The notes beneath the pieces are model-generated. The model saw nothing but the letters and a program-made list of their open reading frames with translations. It searched no databases and had not been told where the DNA came from. Made by a program: the position numbers and the translations under genes. A stretch of DNA of 64,000 nucleotides from NCBI RefSeq assembly GCF_011516765.1, contig NZ_JAAABN010000007.1, positions 62,001 to 126,000 on the forward strand, given 5' to 3'. This DNA comes from Acetobacter sicerae. Its GTDB lineage: Bacteria; Pseudomonadota; Alphaproteobacteria; Acetobacterales; Acetobacteraceae. Below, piece by piece: positions 43,138 to 55,186 of the stretch (within the stretch, counting starts at the first letter, position 1; each line of letters starts with the position of its first letter).

Positions 43138-45630
43138 ATGACAGAAAAACCCAAAACATCGACGCCGCGCCGCAAGCGCACCAAAGCTGCCGATACGACG
43201 ACTGTACCGGCAAAAAAGACCGCAGCGAAGAAAGTTGCCACCCCAACGACAGAGCGTGTGGCGGTTCTGCCTCTGCGTGACATCGTTGTGTTCCCTCACA
43301 TGATCGTGCCGCTGTTTGTCGGGCGTGAGAAATCTGTGAAGGCGCTTGAATCCGTCACCAAGGATGACAAGAAAATCCTTCTGGTCGCGCAGAAAGAAGC
43401 GACGGTGGACGATCCGGGTTCGGACGACATCTATCGCTTCGGCACGACCTCCACCATTCTGCAGCTTCTGAAGCTGCCGGATGGCACGGTGAAAGTGCTT
43501 GTCGAAGGCAACCAGCGTGCCCGCGTGGTGGCGCTTCACGATGTCGACGGGCATTTCGAGGCCGATGTCGAATTTGTGACCGATGCGCCGGTGGAGACAG
43601 AAGAAGCTGAAGCGCTGGCGCGTGCCGTGGTCGGGCAGTTTGAGCAGTATGTGAAGCTCAACAAGAAGATCGCAGCGGAAGTGCTGGTTTCGCTTAACCA
43701 GATCAGCGACCTCTCCAAGCTTGCTGACACGATCGCCAGTCATCTCAGTCTGAAGATTTCCGAAAAGCAGGAAATTCTCGAACTGCCGTCCGTGACGAAG
43801 CAGCTTGAGAAGATTCTCGCCCACATGGAAGCCGAGATCGGTGTTCTCCAGGTCGAGAAGCGTATCCGTAACCGCGTGAAGCGGCAGATGGAGAAGACGC
43901 AGCGCGAGTACTATCTGAACGAGCAGCTCAAGGCGATCCAGAAGGAGCTTGGCGAGGGCGAGGACGGCAAGGACGAGACTGCCGAAATCGAAGAAAAGAT
44001 CGTCAAGACCAAGCTGACCAAGGAAGCGCGGGAAAAGGCCGTTGGCGAGCTGAAGAAGCTGCGCGGGATGAGTCCGATGTCCGCCGAATCGACGGTGGTG
44101 CGCAACTACCTCGACTGGCTGCTGGGCGTGCCCTGGAAAAAGGCGACCAAGGTAAAGAATGACCTTGATGCGGCCGAAAAGGTTCTCGACGAGGATCATT
44201 ACGCACTGGAGAAGGTCAAGGAGCGTATCCTTGAGTATCTCGCGGTTCAGAGCCGTTCGAAGAAGGTGAAGGGGCCGATCCTGTGCCTTGTCGGGCCTCC
44301 GGGTGTCGGCAAGACCACGCTGGCGCGCGCCATCGCGAAGGCGACGGGACGTCATTATGTCCGCATGTCGCTTGGTGGCGTGCGCGACGAGTCCGAGATT
44401 CGCGGACATCGTCGGACCTATATCGGCGCGATGCCGGGCAAGATCATTCAGGGTATGAAGAAGGCGAAAGTTTCCAATCCGCTCTTCCTGCTTGATGAAA
44501 TCGACAAGCTTGGCGCCGACTGGCGTGGTGATCCGGCTTCGGCGCTGCTTGAAGTGCTGGACCCGGAGCAGAACAGCACCTTCTCCGATCATTATCTGGA
44601 GGTCGATTATGACCTGTCGGATGTGATGTTCGTCACCACGGCGAACAGTCTCAACATGCCTCAGCCTCTGCTGGACCGCATGGAGATCATTCGCCTCTCC
44701 GGCTACACGGAAGACGAGAAACTCAACATCGCGAAGCGTCATCTGATCGCCAAGCAGGGTGAGGCGCATAACCTCAAGCCTGAGGAATGGTCGATCTCCG
44801 ACGCGGCGCTGATGGATCTCATCCGTTTCTATACGCGTGAAGCTGGCGTCCGTAGTCTTGAACGTGAAATCGCCAACGTGGCCCGCAAGGTCGTGAAGGA
44901 GATCGTCACAGGTAAGGCGAAAAAGGTGGCTGTGACCGAGAAAAATATCGGCAAGTTCGCTGGCGTGCGTCGTTTCACACATGGTGAGACCGAATCTACC
45001 GACATGGTCGGTATGGTGACGGGGCTGGCCTGGACCGAAGTCGGTGGCGAGATCCTGACGATCGAAAGCGTGATGGTGCCGGGCAAGGGCAACATCAAGC
45101 AGACGGGCAAGCTCGGCGATGTCATGCAGGAAAGTGTGTCCGCGGCACTGTCCTACGTGCGGAGCAGAGCCCCTTATTTCGGGATCAAGCCGACACTCTT
45201 CGAGAAGTGTGACATCCACGTTCATGTGCCTGAAGGGGCGACTCCGAAGGACGGTCCGTCGGCTGGTATCGCCATGGCGACGTCGCTTGTCAGCGTCCTG
45301 ACAGGCATTCCTGTTCGGCGTGACGTGGCTATGACGGGTGAGATCACCCTGCGTGGTCGTGTTCTTCCGATCGGTGGTCTGAAAGAGAAGCTGCTTGCTG
45401 CTCTGCGGGCCGGGATCAAGACGGTCTTCCTGCCCAAGGACAATGAGAAGGACATCGCGGAACTTCCAGAAACTGTGAAGAAAAATCTGGAGTTGATCCC
45501 CGTTTCCCATGTGGATGAGGTGATTGGCCGCGCCCTTGTCAGCGTTCCGCAGCCGATTGAATGGGAAGACGAGAGCGATCTGGTTGCGCCGATTGCGGCT
45601 TCGGGAACACCCATTGCGGTAGCGCACTGA
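43138..45630 (+). CDS. lon: ATP-dependent protease Lon
   Basis: An 830-residue AAA+ protease. It has a short Lys/Thr-rich N-terminal tail (~35 residues), then the substrate domain ([23 protein letters not shown]), Walker [13 protein letters not shown], Walker [12 protein letters not shown], and the Lon protease domain with catalytic Ser in [13 protein letters not shown] and Lys in [14 protein letters not shown]. Start is taken at ATG 43138, with GGAGATCGG upstream; the 60 residues upstream in frame are not Lon-like. It degrades misfolded and regulatory proteins. Confidence 0.96.
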   Translation: MTEKPKTSTPRRKRTKAADTTTVPAKKTAAKKVATPTTERVAVLPLRDIVVFPHMIVPLFVGREKSVKALESVTKDDKKILLVAQKEATVDDPGSDDIYRFGTTSTILQLLKLPDGTVKVLVEGNQRARVVALHDVDGHFEADVEFVTDAPVETEEAEALARAVVGQFEQYVKLNKKIAAEVLVSLNQISDLSKLADTIASHLSLKISEKQEILELPSVTKQLEKILAHMEAEIGVLQVEKRIRNRVKRQMEKTQREYYLNEQLKAIQKELGEGEDGKDETAEIEEKIVKTKLTKEAREKAVGELKKLRGMSPMSAESTVVRNYLDWLLGVPWKKATKVKNDLDAAEKVLDEDHYALEKVKERILEYLAVQSRSKKVKGPILCLVGPPGVGKTTLARAIAKATGRHYVRMSLGGVRDESEIRGHRRTYIGAMPGKIIQGMKKAKVSNPLFLLDEIDKLGADWRGDPASALLEVLDPEQNSTFSDHYLEVDYDLSDVMFVTTANSLNMPQPLLDRMEIIRLSGYTEDEKLNIAKRHLIAKQGEAHNLKPEEWSISDAALMDLIRFYTREAGVRSLEREIANVARKVVKEIVTGKAKKVAVTEKNIGKFAGVRRFTHGETESTDMVGMVTGLAWTEVGGEILTIESVMVPGKGNIKQTGKLGDVMQESVSAALSYVRSRAPYFGIKPTLFEKCDIHVHVPEGATPKDGPSAGIAMATSLVSVLTGIPVRRDVAMTGEITLRGRVLPIGGLKEKLLAALRAGIKTVFLPKDNEKDIAELPETVKKNLELIPVSHVDEVIGRALVSVPQPIEWEDESDLVAPIAASGTPIAVAH

Positions 45631-45645
45631 CAGATGTGAGGAAAA

Positions 45646-45674
45646 GGCAGGGGAGGCAATTTTGCGCCCCTGCC
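45646..45674 (+). terminator. Hairpin after lon
   Basis: GGCAGGGG (45646-45653) and CCCCTGCC (45667-45674) are a perfect 8-base stem with a 13-base loop, 15 bases past the lon stop. There is no T tract. Confidence 0.45.
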
Positions 45675-45781
45675 GCCGTCACTGGCTGTTGACGTGGCCG
45701 AAAACGGCTTCATAGTGCGCCGCGGAATGTCTCTGGCGGCACCGAGCCGTACGAGAGACTTGAACATAGAAAGGCGTATGT

Positions 45782-46066
45782 ATGGACAAGCCGCTTAACA
45801 AGCAGGAACTCGTCTCGGTTGTTGCAGATGATGTAGACCTGCCCAAGGCGAAGGCTGGCGAAGTGGTTGACGCTGTATTCTCAGCCATTGAGAAGGCCCT
45901 GAAGGGTGGACAGGAAGTCCGTCTCGTCGGGTTCGGCTCGTTCGTCACGGCTCACCGTAAGGCGACCAAGGGCCGCAATCCCCGCACTGGCGAGGAAATC
46001 GACATTCCGGCTTCGACGTCTGTACGTTTCAAGCCCGGCAAGACCCTCAAGGACGCAGTCAGCTAA
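45782..46066 (+). CDS. hup: HU-family DNA-binding protein
   Basis: A 94-residue histone-like protein with the complete HU core: MDKPLNKQELVSVVADD, LVGFGSFVTAHRKATKGRNPRTGEEI and a C-terminal VRFKPGKTLKDAVS. It bends and compacts DNA as a dimer. Location directly after lon is the usual one. A strong terminator follows. Confidence 0.97.
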   Translation: MDKPLNKQELVSVVADDVDLPKAKAGEVVDAVFSAIEKALKGGQEVRLVGFGSFVTAHRKATKGRNPRTGEEIDIPASTSVRFKPGKTLKDAVS

Positions 46067-46093
46067 GACGCTGCATTCCTGAGTGCTTTGCAG

Positions 46094-46130
46094 ACAGGCA
46101 GGATGGTTTCACCGTCCTGCCTGTTTTTTT
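46094..46130 (+). terminator. Intrinsic terminator after hup
   Basis: ACAGGCAGGA (46094-46103) and TCCTGCCTGT (46115-46124) form a perfect 10-base stem running into a T tract. Confidence 0.92.
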
Positions 46131-46205
46131 ATGTGGCGCTTTTCTTTGTAATTTTGTGCCTGCCGGGGCTTGATTGATGGCTCCGTTTTGTCTACCCAGT
46201 GCGAC

Positions 46206-46280
46206 GGGCGATTAGCTTAGCGGTAGAGCATCTCGTTTACACCGAGAGGGTCGGCGGTTCGATCCCGTCATCGCCCACCA
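46206..46280 (+). tRNA. tRNA-Val (anticodon UAC)
   Basis: A 75-base tRNA with encoded CCA. Acceptor arms GGGCGAT/ATCGCCC, D-loop TTAGCGGTAGAGC, anticodon stem TCTCG/CGAGA around TTTACAC (anticodon TAC), T-arm with GGTTCGATCC. Confidence 0.96.
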
Positions 46281-46646
46281 TTTTCCTTAAAATTTAGTCC
46301 TGTAATGACAGCCTGTTCCAGACTGGCATCCCTGTTGCGTCGAACGCATGTCGCCAGCGGATGTCTGGCCCCGCGTCTGACGTATATGTCTATATTTATT
46401 TGTATATAGATAGGGGTCAGATCATTCGCCGGACAGCAGGAATATGATTTGAATGAGCCATTCCCGAAATGAAATTCATTTCGATGAATGGTGTTCATTA
46501 TACTGAACTCCTCACGGGAAAGTTTCTGAGTCGCGTTGGTATGAGGGTGGCCACAGGAACATTCCGGGCATAGTTTGGCCGCATTATCTCACGGTTCGAG
46601 CCGCAAGGCCCGGATGTGGAAACGGAAAATCATTACGGAGGGCATG
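46281..46646 (+). promoter_or_regulatory. nuo operon promoter region with clustered dyads
   Basis: About 365 bases without a gene upstream of nuoA. A TCTATAT/ATATAGA dyad lies at 46389-46410. Three dyads with related TGAAT/ATTCA half-sites follow: GAATG-AGC-CATTC (46451-46463), CGAAATGAA-A-TTCATTTCG (46465-46483, perfect) and ATGAA-TGGTG-TTCAT (46484-46498). A TATACT sequence at 46499-46504 suits a -10 element, so a factor bound to the palindromes would cover the -35 zone. The regulator is unknown. Confidence 0.5.
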
Positions 46647-47012
46647 ATGCCGTCGGTGATCAACGATTATCTGCCGGTTCTCATTTTCGGCATTCTCGCC
46701 GTGGTGATCGCAGGGGCCATGCTGGGCGCGTCTCTCGTGTGTGGGCACCAGAAGCCGTATGCGGAAAAACTGACAGCCTATGAGTGCGGTTTCGAAGCAT
46801 TCGACGATGCGCGCCGTCGTTTTGATGTCCGTTTCTATCTCGTTTCGATCCTGTTCATCATCTTCGATCTGGAAGTGGCCTTCCTGTTTCCGTGGGCGGT
46901 CAGCCTGTCGCGGATCGGTCTTTATGGCTTCCTGTCGATGATGGGATTCCTTGGCGTGCTGGGGATCGGGTTCCTTTATGAGTGGCGCAAGGGCGCGCTG
47001 GACTGGGATTGA
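46647..47012 (+). CDS. nuoA: NADH-quinone oxidoreductase subunit A
   Basis: A 121-residue membrane subunit of complex I with three hydrophobic helices. The conserved loop [26 protein letters not shown] and the second helix [16 protein letters not shown] are typical. The ATG at 46647 has GGAGG five bases upstream (an ATG at 46644 is too close). First gene of a 13-subunit operon. Confidence 0.96.
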   Translation: MPSVINDYLPVLIFGILAVVIAGAMLGASLVCGHQKPYAEKLTAYECGFEAFDDARRRFDVRFYLVSILFIIFDLEVAFLFPWAVSLSRIGLYGFLSMMGFLGVLGIGFLYEWRKGALDWD

Positions 47013-47065
47013 TCTGTGATGCTGACGGACGTGGCTGTAACGGCAGTGAAGGTGGAGAACGCGCA

Positions 47066-47638
47066 ATGAGCGGTGATAATGCTGTGGGTTCGGACGCCAA
47101 TATCGTCTGGAACCGGGATGCGGTTCCGGCTGGACCGGAGCAGGACGCCATCGTCCGTGGCATCACGGGTGAGATCAGCGAGAAAGGCTTTGTCGTCGCC
47201 AGTCTCGACAAGCTCGTGAACTGGGGCAGGACCGGAAGCCTCTGGCCGATGACGTTCGGTCTGGCCTGCTGTGCTGTGGAAATGATCCACGCCTACATGC
47301 CGCGTTACGATCTTGACCGGATGGGCATCATTCCGCGTGGTTCGCCGCGTCAGTCCGACGTTATGATCGTCGCTGGAACGCTCACCAACAAGATGGCTCC
47401 GGCCCTGCGGCGCGTTTACGACCAGATGGCCGAGCCGCGCTGGGTGATCTCGATGGGCTCCTGCGCCAATGGCGGCGGCTACTACCATTATTCCTATTCG
47501 GTTGTCCGCGGCTGTGATCGCGTCGTGCCGGTTGACGTCTATGTGCCGGGCTGTCCGCCGACGGCCGAGGCGCTGATCTACGGCATCATGCTGCTCCAAA
47601 AGAAAATCCGTCGGACAGGGACGATTCTCCGTGGCTGA
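47066..47638 (+). CDS. nuoB: NADH-quinone oxidoreductase subunit B
   Basis: A 190-residue peripheral subunit carrying the terminal N2 4Fe-4S cluster. Ligands are the tandem Cys in [11 protein letters not shown], Cys in [12 protein letters not shown] and Cys in [12 protein letters not shown]. It passes electrons to quinone. The ATG at 47066 lies behind GGTGGAG; an upstream in-frame extension to 46982 overlaps nuoA and is not NuoB-like. Its stop overlaps the nuoC start. Confidence 0.97.
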   Translation: MSGDNAVGSDANIVWNRDAVPAGPEQDAIVRGITGEISEKGFVVASLDKLVNWGRTGSLWPMTFGLACCAVEMIHAYMPRYDLDRMGIIPRGSPRQSDVMIVAGTLTNKMAPALRRVYDQMAEPRWVISMGSCANGGGYYHYSYSVVRGCDRVVPVDVYVPGCPPTAEALIYGIMLLQKKIRRTGTILRG

Positions 47639-48287
47639 TCAATCCACTGCACCCGTCGCCAGAGGTAATTCCTGCCTCTCCTTTCTGGCCTTCACGCTAT
47701 CAACGTCGTTACCGGGTATCTCTTCCGCCGCCATTGAAGGTGGGGAGCTTGTGGTGCGGGCGGATCGTGACCGTCTGATCCCGCTGATGATGCTTCTGCG
47801 TGATGATCCGCGGTTCCGGTTCGAGCAGCTCATGGACCTGTGCGGGGTTGATTTCCCTCAACGCGCCGAACGGTTCGATGTGGTCTACAATCTTCTGTCC
47901 GTGAGCCTGAACCATCGTGTCCGGGTGATCGTGACAACGGATGAACTGACCCCGGTGGAGTCCGTGCATCAGATCTGGCCCTGCGCCACATGGTGGGAGC
48001 GTGAGTGCTACGACATGTATGGCGTGCTGTTCTCGGGTCAGCCTGATCTTCGTCGTATTCTCAGTGATTACGGCTTTGAAGGACATCCGCTCCGCAAGGA
48101 TTTCCCGCTGACCGGTTACACTGAGGTTCGCTACGATCCGGAGCGTCGTCAGATTGTGCGTGAGCCGGTCACACTGACGCAGGATTTCCGTGACTTTGAT
48201 TTCGTGTCTCCCTGGGAAGGCGTGCTGACGCTGCCGGGTGACGAGCGGGCGCATGAACTGCGTCAGATCATGAAAAAGATACAGTAA
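47631..48287 (+). CDS. nuoC: NADH-quinone oxidoreductase subunit C
   Basis: A 218-residue 30-kDa-type subunit, not fused to NuoD. The signature [29 protein letters not shown] and the following [18 protein letters not shown] are intact. It starts at GTG 47631, eight bases inside nuoB, indicating coupled translation. It forms part of the connecting module. Confidence 0.96.
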   Translation: MADQSTAPVARGNSCLSFLAFTLSTSLPGISSAAIEGGELVVRADRDRLIPLMMLLRDDPRFRFEQLMDLCGVDFPQRAERFDVVYNLLSVSLNHRVRVIVTTDELTPVESVHQIWPCATWWERECYDMYGVLFSGQPDLRRILSDYGFEGHPLRKDFPLTGYTEVRYDPERRQIVREPVTLTQDFRDFDFVSPWEGVLTLPGDERAHELRQIMKKIQ

Positions 48288-48300
48288 CAGGAGCCGGAGC

Positions 48301-49593
48301 ATGACAGAGGCCCTGAAACAGGACGAAAACCTTCTCGGTCTGCATGACAGTCTTGGTGAAGGTCCGCTGCCTGAGACCCTGCTGTCGGAGCCGGTAGCAG
48401 AGGAGGAAGTGGAGCGTCGGACGGTCGAGATCGACAGCCATGCGCTGAATTTCGGCCCCCAGCATCCATCAGCGCATGGCGTTCTGCGTCTTGTGCTGGA
48501 GATGGAAGGCGAGGTTGTCGCGCGTGCCGTGCCGCATATCGGGCTGCTGCATCGCGGTACGGAAAAGCTGATCGAATACAAGACCTATCCCAAGGCGCTG
48601 CCGTATTTTGACCGGCTCGATTACGCTTCTCCGATGTGCGAGGAGCACGCTTTCGCGCTGGCCACCGAGAAGCTTCTGGGTATCGAAGCGCCGGATCGCG
48701 CCAAGTGGATCCGTGTGATCTTCGCGGAAATCACCCGCATCCTGAACCATATCCTCAACCTCACAGCGATGGGGCTCGACTGCGGTGCGGTGACGCCTGC
48801 GCTCTGGGGCTATGAAGAGCGCGAAAAGCTGCTTGAGTTTCATGAGGCTGTTTCCGGCGCACGTTTCCATGCCAACTATTTCCGCCCCGGTGGTGTCGCA
48901 CGCGACATGCCGGCCGGCATGGAAGAGAAAATCGCAGCGTGGGCCGAAGAATTCCCCGCATGGATTGATGATCTCGAAAGTCTGCTGACGGAAAACCGCA
49001 TCTGGAAGCAGCGGACTGTAGGTATCGGCGTGTTCACCAGCGAGCAGGCTTTGGCATGGGGCTGGAGCGGGCCCTGCCTGCGTGGCTCCGGCGTGCCGTG
49101 GGATCTGCGTCGTTCCCAGCCGTATGACAATTACGACAAGGTCGATTTCGAAATTCCCGTGGCGCGGCATGGCGATTGTTATGATCGCTATCTCGTTCGC
49201 GTGGCCGAAATGCGCGAGAGCGTGAAGATCATCAAGCAGAGTCTGGCGCAGATCAAACCTGGCGCGATCAAGGTGCAGGACCCCAAGTTTTCACCGCCGC
49301 CGCGTGCCGAGATGAAGCGGTCGATGGAAGCCCTGATCCATCACTTCAAACTGTTTACCGAGAGTTATCATGTGCCGCCGGGCGCGACCTACACGGCGGT
49401 CGAAACGCCGAAGGGTGAATTCGGTGTCTATCTCGTGGCTGACGGAAGCAATCGTCCGTATCGCTGCAAGATCAGACCGACCGGTTTCGCGCATCTGCAG
49501 GCGATTGATGAACTCTCTCGACGAGGCATGCTGGCTGATGCCGTGGCGATCATCGGCTCGCTGGATCTCGTCTTTGGTGAGGTGGACCGATGA
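48301..49593 (+). CDS. nuoD: NADH-quinone oxidoreductase subunit D
   Basis: A 430-residue 49-kDa-type subunit lining the quinone site. After a variable ~45-residue N-terminus comes [18 protein letters not shown] (with the quinone-site His), [13 protein letters not shown] and the C-terminal DLVFGEVDR. Start ATG 48301 follows GGAG. Its stop overlaps nuoE (ATGA at 49590-49593). Confidence 0.97.
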   Translation: MTEALKQDENLLGLHDSLGEGPLPETLLSEPVAEEEVERRTVEIDSHALNFGPQHPSAHGVLRLVLEMEGEVVARAVPHIGLLHRGTEKLIEYKTYPKALPYFDRLDYASPMCEEHAFALATEKLLGIEAPDRAKWIRVIFAEITRILNHILNLTAMGLDCGAVTPALWGYEEREKLLEFHEAVSGARFHANYFRPGGVARDMPAGMEEKIAAWAEEFPAWIDDLESLLTENRIWKQRTVGIGVFTSEQALAWGWSGPCLRGSGVPWDLRRSQPYDNYDKVDFEIPVARHGDCYDRYLVRVAEMRESVKIIKQSLAQIKPGAIKVQDPKFSPPPRAEMKRSMEALIHHFKLFTESYHVPPGATYTAVETPKGEFGVYLVADGSNRPYRCKIRPTGFAHLQAIDELSRRGMLADAVAIIGSLDLVFGEVDR

Positions 49594-50219
49594 GCACTGT
49601 CACAAACGTGCAGCCTGATCACTTCGAATTTGATGAGATCAGCGAAGGCGAAATCGCAACGATCCTCGCCAAGTATCCGCCCGAGCGGAAGGCGAGCGGG
49701 GCTCTGCCGCTGCTCTACGTCGCGCAGAACCAGATGAAACGGCAGACCGGCAGCGCCTGGGTGCCGACCGTGGCGATGGACGCCGTGGCCCGGAAGCTGG
49801 AAGTCGCGCCGATCCGTATCTACGAGGTCGCGACCTTCTACTTCATGTTCAACACGAAGCCGATCGGGAAGTATCACCTTCAGGTCTGCACGACAACATC
49901 CTGCTGGCTGCGAGGATCGGACGATGTGCTGTCAGCCTGCAAGAAGGCGACCGGCATTCATAACATCGGTGAGACCAGCGAAGACGGGCTGTTCACGCTG
50001 AGCGAAGTCGAGTGCCTTGGGGCCTGCTCCAATGCGCCAATTCTTCAGGTGGATAACGATTTTTTCGAGGATCTCGATGGTCCCCGCACGGAAACGCTGA
50101 TCGAGGCGCTGAAGCGCGGCGAATATCCGGAGCCGGGTCCGACCAACGGGCGTCATGGCGCGGAGCCGGAGGGCGGCCGCCGGGTGCTGCTCGAAGAGAC
50201 CGGTTCCGGTCAGGGTTGA
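49590..50219 (+). CDS. nuoE: NADH-quinone oxidoreductase subunit E
   Basis: A 209-residue thioredoxin-fold subunit with one 2Fe-2S cluster. Ligand pattern [11 protein letters not shown] … [15 protein letters not shown] is visible. It belongs to the NADH-dehydrogenase module with NuoF and NuoG. A ~30-residue Gly/Glu-rich tail extends past the core. Confidence 0.96.
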   Translation: MSTVTNVQPDHFEFDEISEGEIATILAKYPPERKASGALPLLYVAQNQMKRQTGSAWVPTVAMDAVARKLEVAPIRIYEVATFYFMFNTKPIGKYHLQVCTTTSCWLRGSDDVLSACKKATGIHNIGETSEDGLFTLSEVECLGACSNAPILQVDNDFFEDLDGPRTETLIEALKRGEYPEPGPTNGRHGAEPEGGRRVLLEETGSGQG

Positions 50220-50234
50220 GGGAGATCTGCGACA

Positions 50235-51569
50235 ATGCTGAGCGATAAGGACCGGATCTACACCAACCTGTATGGCCAGAATGACTGGCGACTGGCTGGG
50301 GCCCGCGCCCGTGGTGACTGGAACGATACGAAAGCGATCACCGACAAAGGCCGCGACTGGATCGTCAACGAGATGAAGGCGTCCGCCCTGCGTGGGCGTG
50401 GTGGGGCAGGCTTCCCGACCGGTGTGAAGTGGTCCTTCATGCCGAAAGGTGATGGACCCGCGCCACGCTATCTTGTCATCAACGGCGATGAGTCCGAGCC
50501 GGGCACCTGCAAGGATCGCGAGATCCTGCGTCACGAGCCGCACAAGCTGATCGAGAGCGCTCTGATCGCCTCCTTCGCGATGGGGGCGCACGCGTCCTAC
50601 ATCTATGTGCGCGGCGAGTTCTACAACGAAGCGCGCCATCTCCAGATCGCCATTGATGAAGCGTATGAAGCCGGACTGCTCGGCAAGAACGCTGCGGGCA
50701 CAGGCTGGGATTTCGATTTCTATCTGCATCGCGGCGCAGGCGCTTATATCTGCGGTGAGGAAACGGCTCTGCTCGAAAGCCTCGAAGGCAAGAAGGGCCA
50801 GCCGCGTATGAAGCCGCCGTTCCCGGCTGGCGCGGGTCTGTATGGCTGCCCGACGACGGTGAACAATGTCGAGTCTATTGCCTCGGCTTCCACGATCCTG
50901 CGTCGTGGTGCGGCGTGGTTCTCCGGTCTCGGTCGTCCGAACAATGCGGGCACCAAGTTGATGGCCATTTCCGGTCATGTGAATACGCCGTGCGTGTTCG
51001 AGGAAGAACTCGGCGTGCCGATGAAGGAAATCATCGAGAAGCATGGCGGCGGCGTGCGCGGCGGATGGGACAATCTGCTGGCGGTCATTCCGGGCGGCTG
51101 CTCGGTGCCGCTGCTGCCGAAAGACATCTGCGAGACGGTGCTGATGGACTATGACAGCCTGAGGGCGGAGCGATCCGGTCTCGGCACGGGCTGCATGATC
51201 GTGATGGACAAATCCACCGACATCATCAAGGCGATCGCCCGGTTCTCGCAGTTCTTCAAACATGAAAGCTGCGGCCAGTGCACGCCCTGTCGTGAAGGCA
51301 CCGGCTGGATGATGCGCGTCATGAACCGCATGGTCGAAGGACGCGCCGAAATCGAGGAAATCGACATGCTGGAGCAGGTCACCCGGCAGGTCGAGGGTCA
51401 CACGATCTGCGCGCTCGGCGATGCGGCGGCATGGCCCATTCAGGGACTGATCCGGCATTTCCGTCCGCTCATGGAAGAGCGCATCCGTGACTACAAGCGG
51501 CGGCATGGCGGCTCCCAGCAGGTGCAGGTGCCTGCGGGCACGCCTGTTGCAGCGATTGCGGCGGAGTAA
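50235..51569 (+). CDS. nuoF: NADH-quinone oxidoreductase subunit F
   Basis: A 444-residue subunit binding NADH and FMN and holding the N3 4Fe-4S cluster. It shows [17 protein letters not shown] (NADH site), [19 protein letters not shown] (FMN site) and [16 protein letters not shown] (cluster). Starts at ATG 50235, 15 bases after nuoE. Confidence 0.97.
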   Translation: MLSDKDRIYTNLYGQNDWRLAGARARGDWNDTKAITDKGRDWIVNEMKASALRGRGGAGFPTGVKWSFMPKGDGPAPRYLVINGDESEPGTCKDREILRHEPHKLIESALIASFAMGAHASYIYVRGEFYNEARHLQIAIDEAYEAGLLGKNAAGTGWDFDFYLHRGAGAYICGEETALLESLEGKKGQPRMKPPFPAGAGLYGCPTTVNNVESIASASTILRRGAAWFSGLGRPNNAGTKLMAISGHVNTPCVFEEELGVPMKEIIEKHGGGVRGGWDNLLAVIPGGCSVPLLPKDICETVLMDYDSLRAERSGLGTGCMIVMDKSTDIIKAIARFSQFFKHESCGQCTPCREGTGWMMRVMNRMVEGRAEIEEIDMLEQVTRQVEGHTICALGDAAAWPIQGLIRHFRPLMEERIRDYKRRHGGSQQVQVPAGTPVAAIAAE

Positions 51570-51574
51570 GGCTG

Positions 51575-53611
51575 ATGGTCAGAGTCATTGTTGACGGCAC
51601 ACCGGTCGATGTCGCTCCCGGTTCCTCCGCGCTTCAGGCGTGCGAGGCGGCGGGCAAGGAAATTCCGCGTTTCTGCTATCATGAGCGCCTGTCGGTCGCG
51701 GGTAACTGCCGCATGTGCCTCGTTGAGGTCGCACGGGCCCCGAAACCGGTCGCCTCGTGTGGCTTCCCTGTAAACGAGGGCATGCAGATCTTCACGGACA
51801 CGGAAACGGTCCGCAAGGCGCGCCGGGCGGTGATGGAGTTCCTGCTTATCAACCATCCGCTCGACTGTCCGATCTGCGATCAGGGCGGCGAGTGCGATCT
51901 ACAGGATCAGGCGTACGGCTACGGTAGCGGTATTTCCCGCTATCATGAGGAAAAGCGGGCGGTCACCGACAAAAATCTCGGTCCGCTGGTGAAAACCGTG
52001 ATGACACGCTGCATCCAGTGCACGCGTTGTGTCCGTTTCAGTGCGGAAGTGGCGGGTACGCCGGAACTGGGTGGCATTTCGCGTGGTGAGAACCTTGAGA
52101 TCACCACCTATGTCGAGAAGGCGTTGACGTCGGAACTGTCCGGCAACCTGATCGACATCTGTCCGGTCGGCGCTCTGACTTCCAAGCCATCCGCCTTTCA
52201 GGCCCGTCCGTGGGAACTGCGGAAGACCGACGCCATCGACGTGATGGATGCGGTCGGCACCAACATCCAGATTCAGGCGCGTGGCGGCGAGGTGAAACGC
52301 ATTGTTCCCCGCGTGAATGACGAGGTGAACGAGGAATGGCTGTCCGACAAGGGCCGTTTCTCTGTCGATGGTCTGAAGCGTCGTCGTCTCGATCGTCCGT
52401 GGGTGCGCGTGCACGGCAAGCTGCACCCGGCGAGTTGGCAGGATGCTTTCGTCGCCATCGCCAAACGGCTTGAGGGCGTGCAGGGCAGCCGGATCGGCGC
52501 GATTGTCGGCGACCTGTGCGACGCCGAGAGCATCATGGCGCTGCGTGACCTGATGTGGTCACTGGGTTCGCTGAACCTCGACTGCCGTCAGGATGGCGCG
52601 AAATACGATCTGTCGGATCGTTCGCGTTATACATTCGTAAGCGGCATTGTTGGCATTGACGAGGCGGACGCGATCCTTGTGGTCGGGGCCAACCCGCGTC
52701 TGGATGCGCCGGTTCTGAACGCCCGCATCCGCAAGCGCTATCTGTCACTGGGACGTGGCGGTCTGCCGATCGGTGTCATTGGCACGCTGTCGTCCGATCC
52801 GACATGGGCTTACGAGGATCTGGGCAGCAATCCGGTCTCGGTGAACGGTCTGCTGAGCGGCAATGTCGAATTTGTCGAAAAGCTTAAAGCCGCCAAGAAA
52901 CCGATGATCATCGTCGGGCAGGAGGCGCTGACCCGTGAAGATTCCGGCGCCATTCTGAAAGCCTGTCGCGCTCTGGCGGAATCGGTTGGCGCGCTGACGG
53001 ACGGGTGGAACGGTCTGAACATCCTGCACACGGCGGCGTCGCGTGTTGCGGCGCTCGATCTCGGCTTTGTGCCACGCAACGGGGGACGCAGTCTGCGCGG
53101 AATGCTGAGCAGCGGCGTCGATGTGTTGTGGCTTCTGGGCGCGGACGAGTTCTCCGTGAACGCCATCAGCCCGGAAACCTTCGTGATCTATCAGGGCCAT
53201 CATGGTGATGCGGGCGCGGCCCGTGCCGACGTGATCCTGCCGGGTTCGGCCTACACCGAGAAATCAGGCACATGGGTGAACACCGAAGGTCGTATCCAGC
53301 GCAGCTTTCAGGCCGTCTTTCCACCGGGCGAGGCGAAGGAAGACTGGAAAATCATCCGCGCCGCGTCAGAAGTTCTTGGCGCGAAGCTGCCTTACGACAC
53401 GATCGAAGCGTTGCGTGAGCGACTTCAACTCGGCGTGTCCTCGGCAGCAGGAGAAACGGCGGAAGAGCCCGGCGTCGACACCATCCAGGCCAAACCGCTT
53501 CTGGCGTCCTCCCGGAGTTATTACCTGACAAACCCGATCAGCCGGTCCAGTCCGACCATGGTCGAGTGCGCGGAAGTCTACGCGCCGAGTGTGGCTGTAG
53601 CGGCGGAGTAG
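51575..53611 (+). CDS. nuoG: NADH-quinone oxidoreductase subunit G
   Basis: A 678-residue iron-sulfur subunit. The N-terminal 2Fe-2S ferredoxin domain has [18 protein letters not shown], followed by the His/Cys cluster [17 protein letters not shown] and [10 protein letters not shown] … [13 protein letters not shown]. The remaining ~430 residues are a molybdopterin-oxidoreductase-like domain without catalytic role. Length is normal for alphaproteobacterial NuoG. It is five bases from nuoF and four from nuoH. Confidence 0.97.
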   Translation: MVRVIVDGTPVDVAPGSSALQACEAAGKEIPRFCYHERLSVAGNCRMCLVEVARAPKPVASCGFPVNEGMQIFTDTETVRKARRAVMEFLLINHPLDCPICDQGGECDLQDQAYGYGSGISRYHEEKRAVTDKNLGPLVKTVMTRCIQCTRCVRFSAEVAGTPELGGISRGENLEITTYVEKALTSELSGNLIDICPVGALTSKPSAFQARPWELRKTDAIDVMDAVGTNIQIQARGGEVKRIVPRVNDEVNEEWLSDKGRFSVDGLKRRRLDRPWVRVHGKLHPASWQDAFVAIAKRLEGVQGSRIGAIVGDLCDAESIMALRDLMWSLGSLNLDCRQDGAKYDLSDRSRYTFVSGIVGIDEADAILVVGANPRLDAPVLNARIRKRYLSLGRGGLPIGVIGTLSSDPTWAYEDLGSNPVSVNGLLSGNVEFVEKLKAAKKPMIIVGQEALTREDSGAILKACRALAESVGALTDGWNGLNILHTAASRVAALDLGFVPRNGGRSLRGMLSSGVDVLWLLGADEFSVNAISPETFVIYQGHHGDAGAARADVILPGSAYTEKSGTWVNTEGRIQRSFQAVFPPGEAKEDWKIIRAASEVLGAKLPYDTIEALRERLQLGVSSAAGETAEEPGVDTIQAKPLLASSRSYYLTNPISRSSPTMVECAEVYAPSVAVAAE

Positions 53612-53615
53612 GAAC

Positions 53616-54638
53616 GTGGCTGACTTTTTCTTCCATACGCTTGCCGGCCAGCTCATCCTCATGGTGCTGGAAACTCTGGCGGTTCTCGTGCCGCTGCTGA
53701 TCGGCGTGGCTTACCTGACGCTCATGGAGCGCAAGGTGATGGCGGCGATGCAGTTGCGTCGTGGTCCGAACGTGAACGGCATTTTCGGTCTGCTTCAGGC
53801 TTTCGCCGACGCGATCAAGATGATCACCAAGGAAACGATCATCCCCGCCGGGGCCAACCGCTTCCTGTTCCTGTTCGCGCCGTTTCTGACGTTCTCGCTG
53901 GCCATGACGGCCTGGGCGGTCATCCCGACGGGCAACGGGCTGGCGGTCGCCAACATCAATGTCGGCATTCTCTACCTGCTGGCGATTTCCTCGCTCGGTG
54001 TTTACGGCATGCTCATCGCGGGCTGGGCGTCGAACTCCAAATACGCCTTTCTCGGCAGTCTTCGGTCCGCCGCGCAGATGGTGTCCTACGAAGTCTCCAT
54101 CGGTCTGGTGATCGTCTCCGTACTGCTCGCGGTCGGGAGTCTGAACCTCAACGATATCGTGCTGGCGCAGCGTCATGTCTGGTTCTGCGTGCCGATGTTC
54201 CCGATGTTCATCCTGTTCTTCATCTCGGCGCTGGCCGAGACGAACCGCGCGCCATTCGATCTTCCCGAAGGCGAGAGCGAGCTGGTGGCGGGCTTCTTCG
54301 TCGAATATTCCTCGCTCTCCTTCGGCCTCTTCTTCCTTGGCGAATATGCCAACATGATCCTCATGTCCGGCATGGTCAGCATCCTGTTCCTTGGTGGCTG
54401 GCTGCCGCCGCTCGGCATCGCGCCGCTGACATGGATTCCGGGGCCGCTCTGGCTGATCGCCAAGATCCTGTTCTGTCTTTTCGTCTTTATCTGGACCCGT
54501 GCAACGTTCCCCCGTTTCCGTTATGACCAGCTCATGCGCCTTGGCTGGAAAGTGTTCCTGCCATTCTCGCTGCTCTGGATGATCGCGACCGCCGGGTTCC
54601 TGCTTGCAACGGGTCTTCTGCCGCAGGGAGTAAGCTGA
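53616..54638 (+). CDS. nuoH: NADH-quinone oxidoreductase subunit H
   Basis: A 340-residue membrane subunit with about eight helices forming the quinone tunnel. [20 protein letters not shown] and the loop [20 protein letters not shown] are hallmarks. Start is GTG 53616. The stop overlaps nuoI by one base (A of ATG at 54638). Confidence 0.97.
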   Translation: MADFFFHTLAGQLILMVLETLAVLVPLLIGVAYLTLMERKVMAAMQLRRGPNVNGIFGLLQAFADAIKMITKETIIPAGANRFLFLFAPFLTFSLAMTAWAVIPTGNGLAVANINVGILYLLAISSLGVYGMLIAGWASNSKYAFLGSLRSAAQMVSYEVSIGLVIVSVLLAVGSLNLNDIVLAQRHVWFCVPMFPMFILFFISALAETNRAPFDLPEGESELVAGFFVEYSSLSFGLFFLGEYANMILMSGMVSILFLGGWLPPLGIAPLTWIPGPLWLIAKILFCLFVFIWTRATFPRFRYDQLMRLGWKVFLPFSLLWMIATAGFLLATGLLPQGVS

Positions 54639-55126
54639 TGGCTGGCATGGATCGTGCGCTGAAGGCTTTTCTGCTTACTGAAATCGTCTCCGGCATGGCC
54701 GCGACATTCAGGACGATGTTCAAGCCGAAAGTCACCATCAACTACCCTTATGAAAAGGGACCGCTTTCTCCGCGTTTCCGTGGTGAGCACGCGCTGCGCC
54801 GCTACCCGAATGGCGAGGAACGCTGCATCGCCTGCAAACTGTGCGAGGCGACCTGCCCGGCGGAGGCGATCGTCATCGAGGCCGAGCCGCGTGACGACGG
54901 CTCCCGCCGCACCACGCGCTACGACATCGACATGACGAAGTGCATCTATTGCGGCCTGTGCGAGGAAGCCTGTCCGGTGGACGCCATCGTCGAGGGACCG
55001 AACTACGAGTTCGCCACGGAGACCCGTGAAGAGCTCATGTACAACAAGGAAAAGCTGCTCTCGAACGGCGACCGCTGGGAGAGCGTGCTGGCACGGAGGC
55101 TCGAGCTTGATGCGCCTTATCGCTGA
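54638..55126 (+). CDS. nuoI: NADH-quinone oxidoreductase subunit I
   Basis: A 162-residue ferredoxin-like subunit carrying two 4Fe-4S clusters (N6a/b): [16 protein letters not shown] and [16 protein letters not shown]. Preceded by [18 protein letters not shown]. It bridges NuoG and NuoB. A 60-base gap follows before nuoJ. Confidence 0.97.
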   Translation: MAGMDRALKAFLLTEIVSGMAATFRTMFKPKVTINYPYEKGPLSPRFRGEHALRRYPNGEERCIACKLCEATCPAEAIVIEAEPRDDGSRRTTRYDIDMTKCIYCGLCEEACPVDAIVEGPNYEFATETREELMYNKEKLLSNGDRWESVLARRLELDAPYR

Positions 55127-55186
55127 TCGGCCCCACGCTATGTCTGTCGCCGTGTCCGCCGCCTGTCGCAGGGGAGGCTGTGTCTG

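Noticed and set aside
43039-45627. Very long minus-strand frame opposite lon (862 codons)
   Set aside because: It mirrors the lon gene in a high-GC region where antisense frames stay open. The translation is Arg/His/Leu-rich with no domain, and lon itself is complete.
46268-46498. 76-codon minus-strand frame starting inside the nuo promoter region
   Set aside because: It runs into the tRNA-Val gene and through the palindromes; no ribosome site or similarity.
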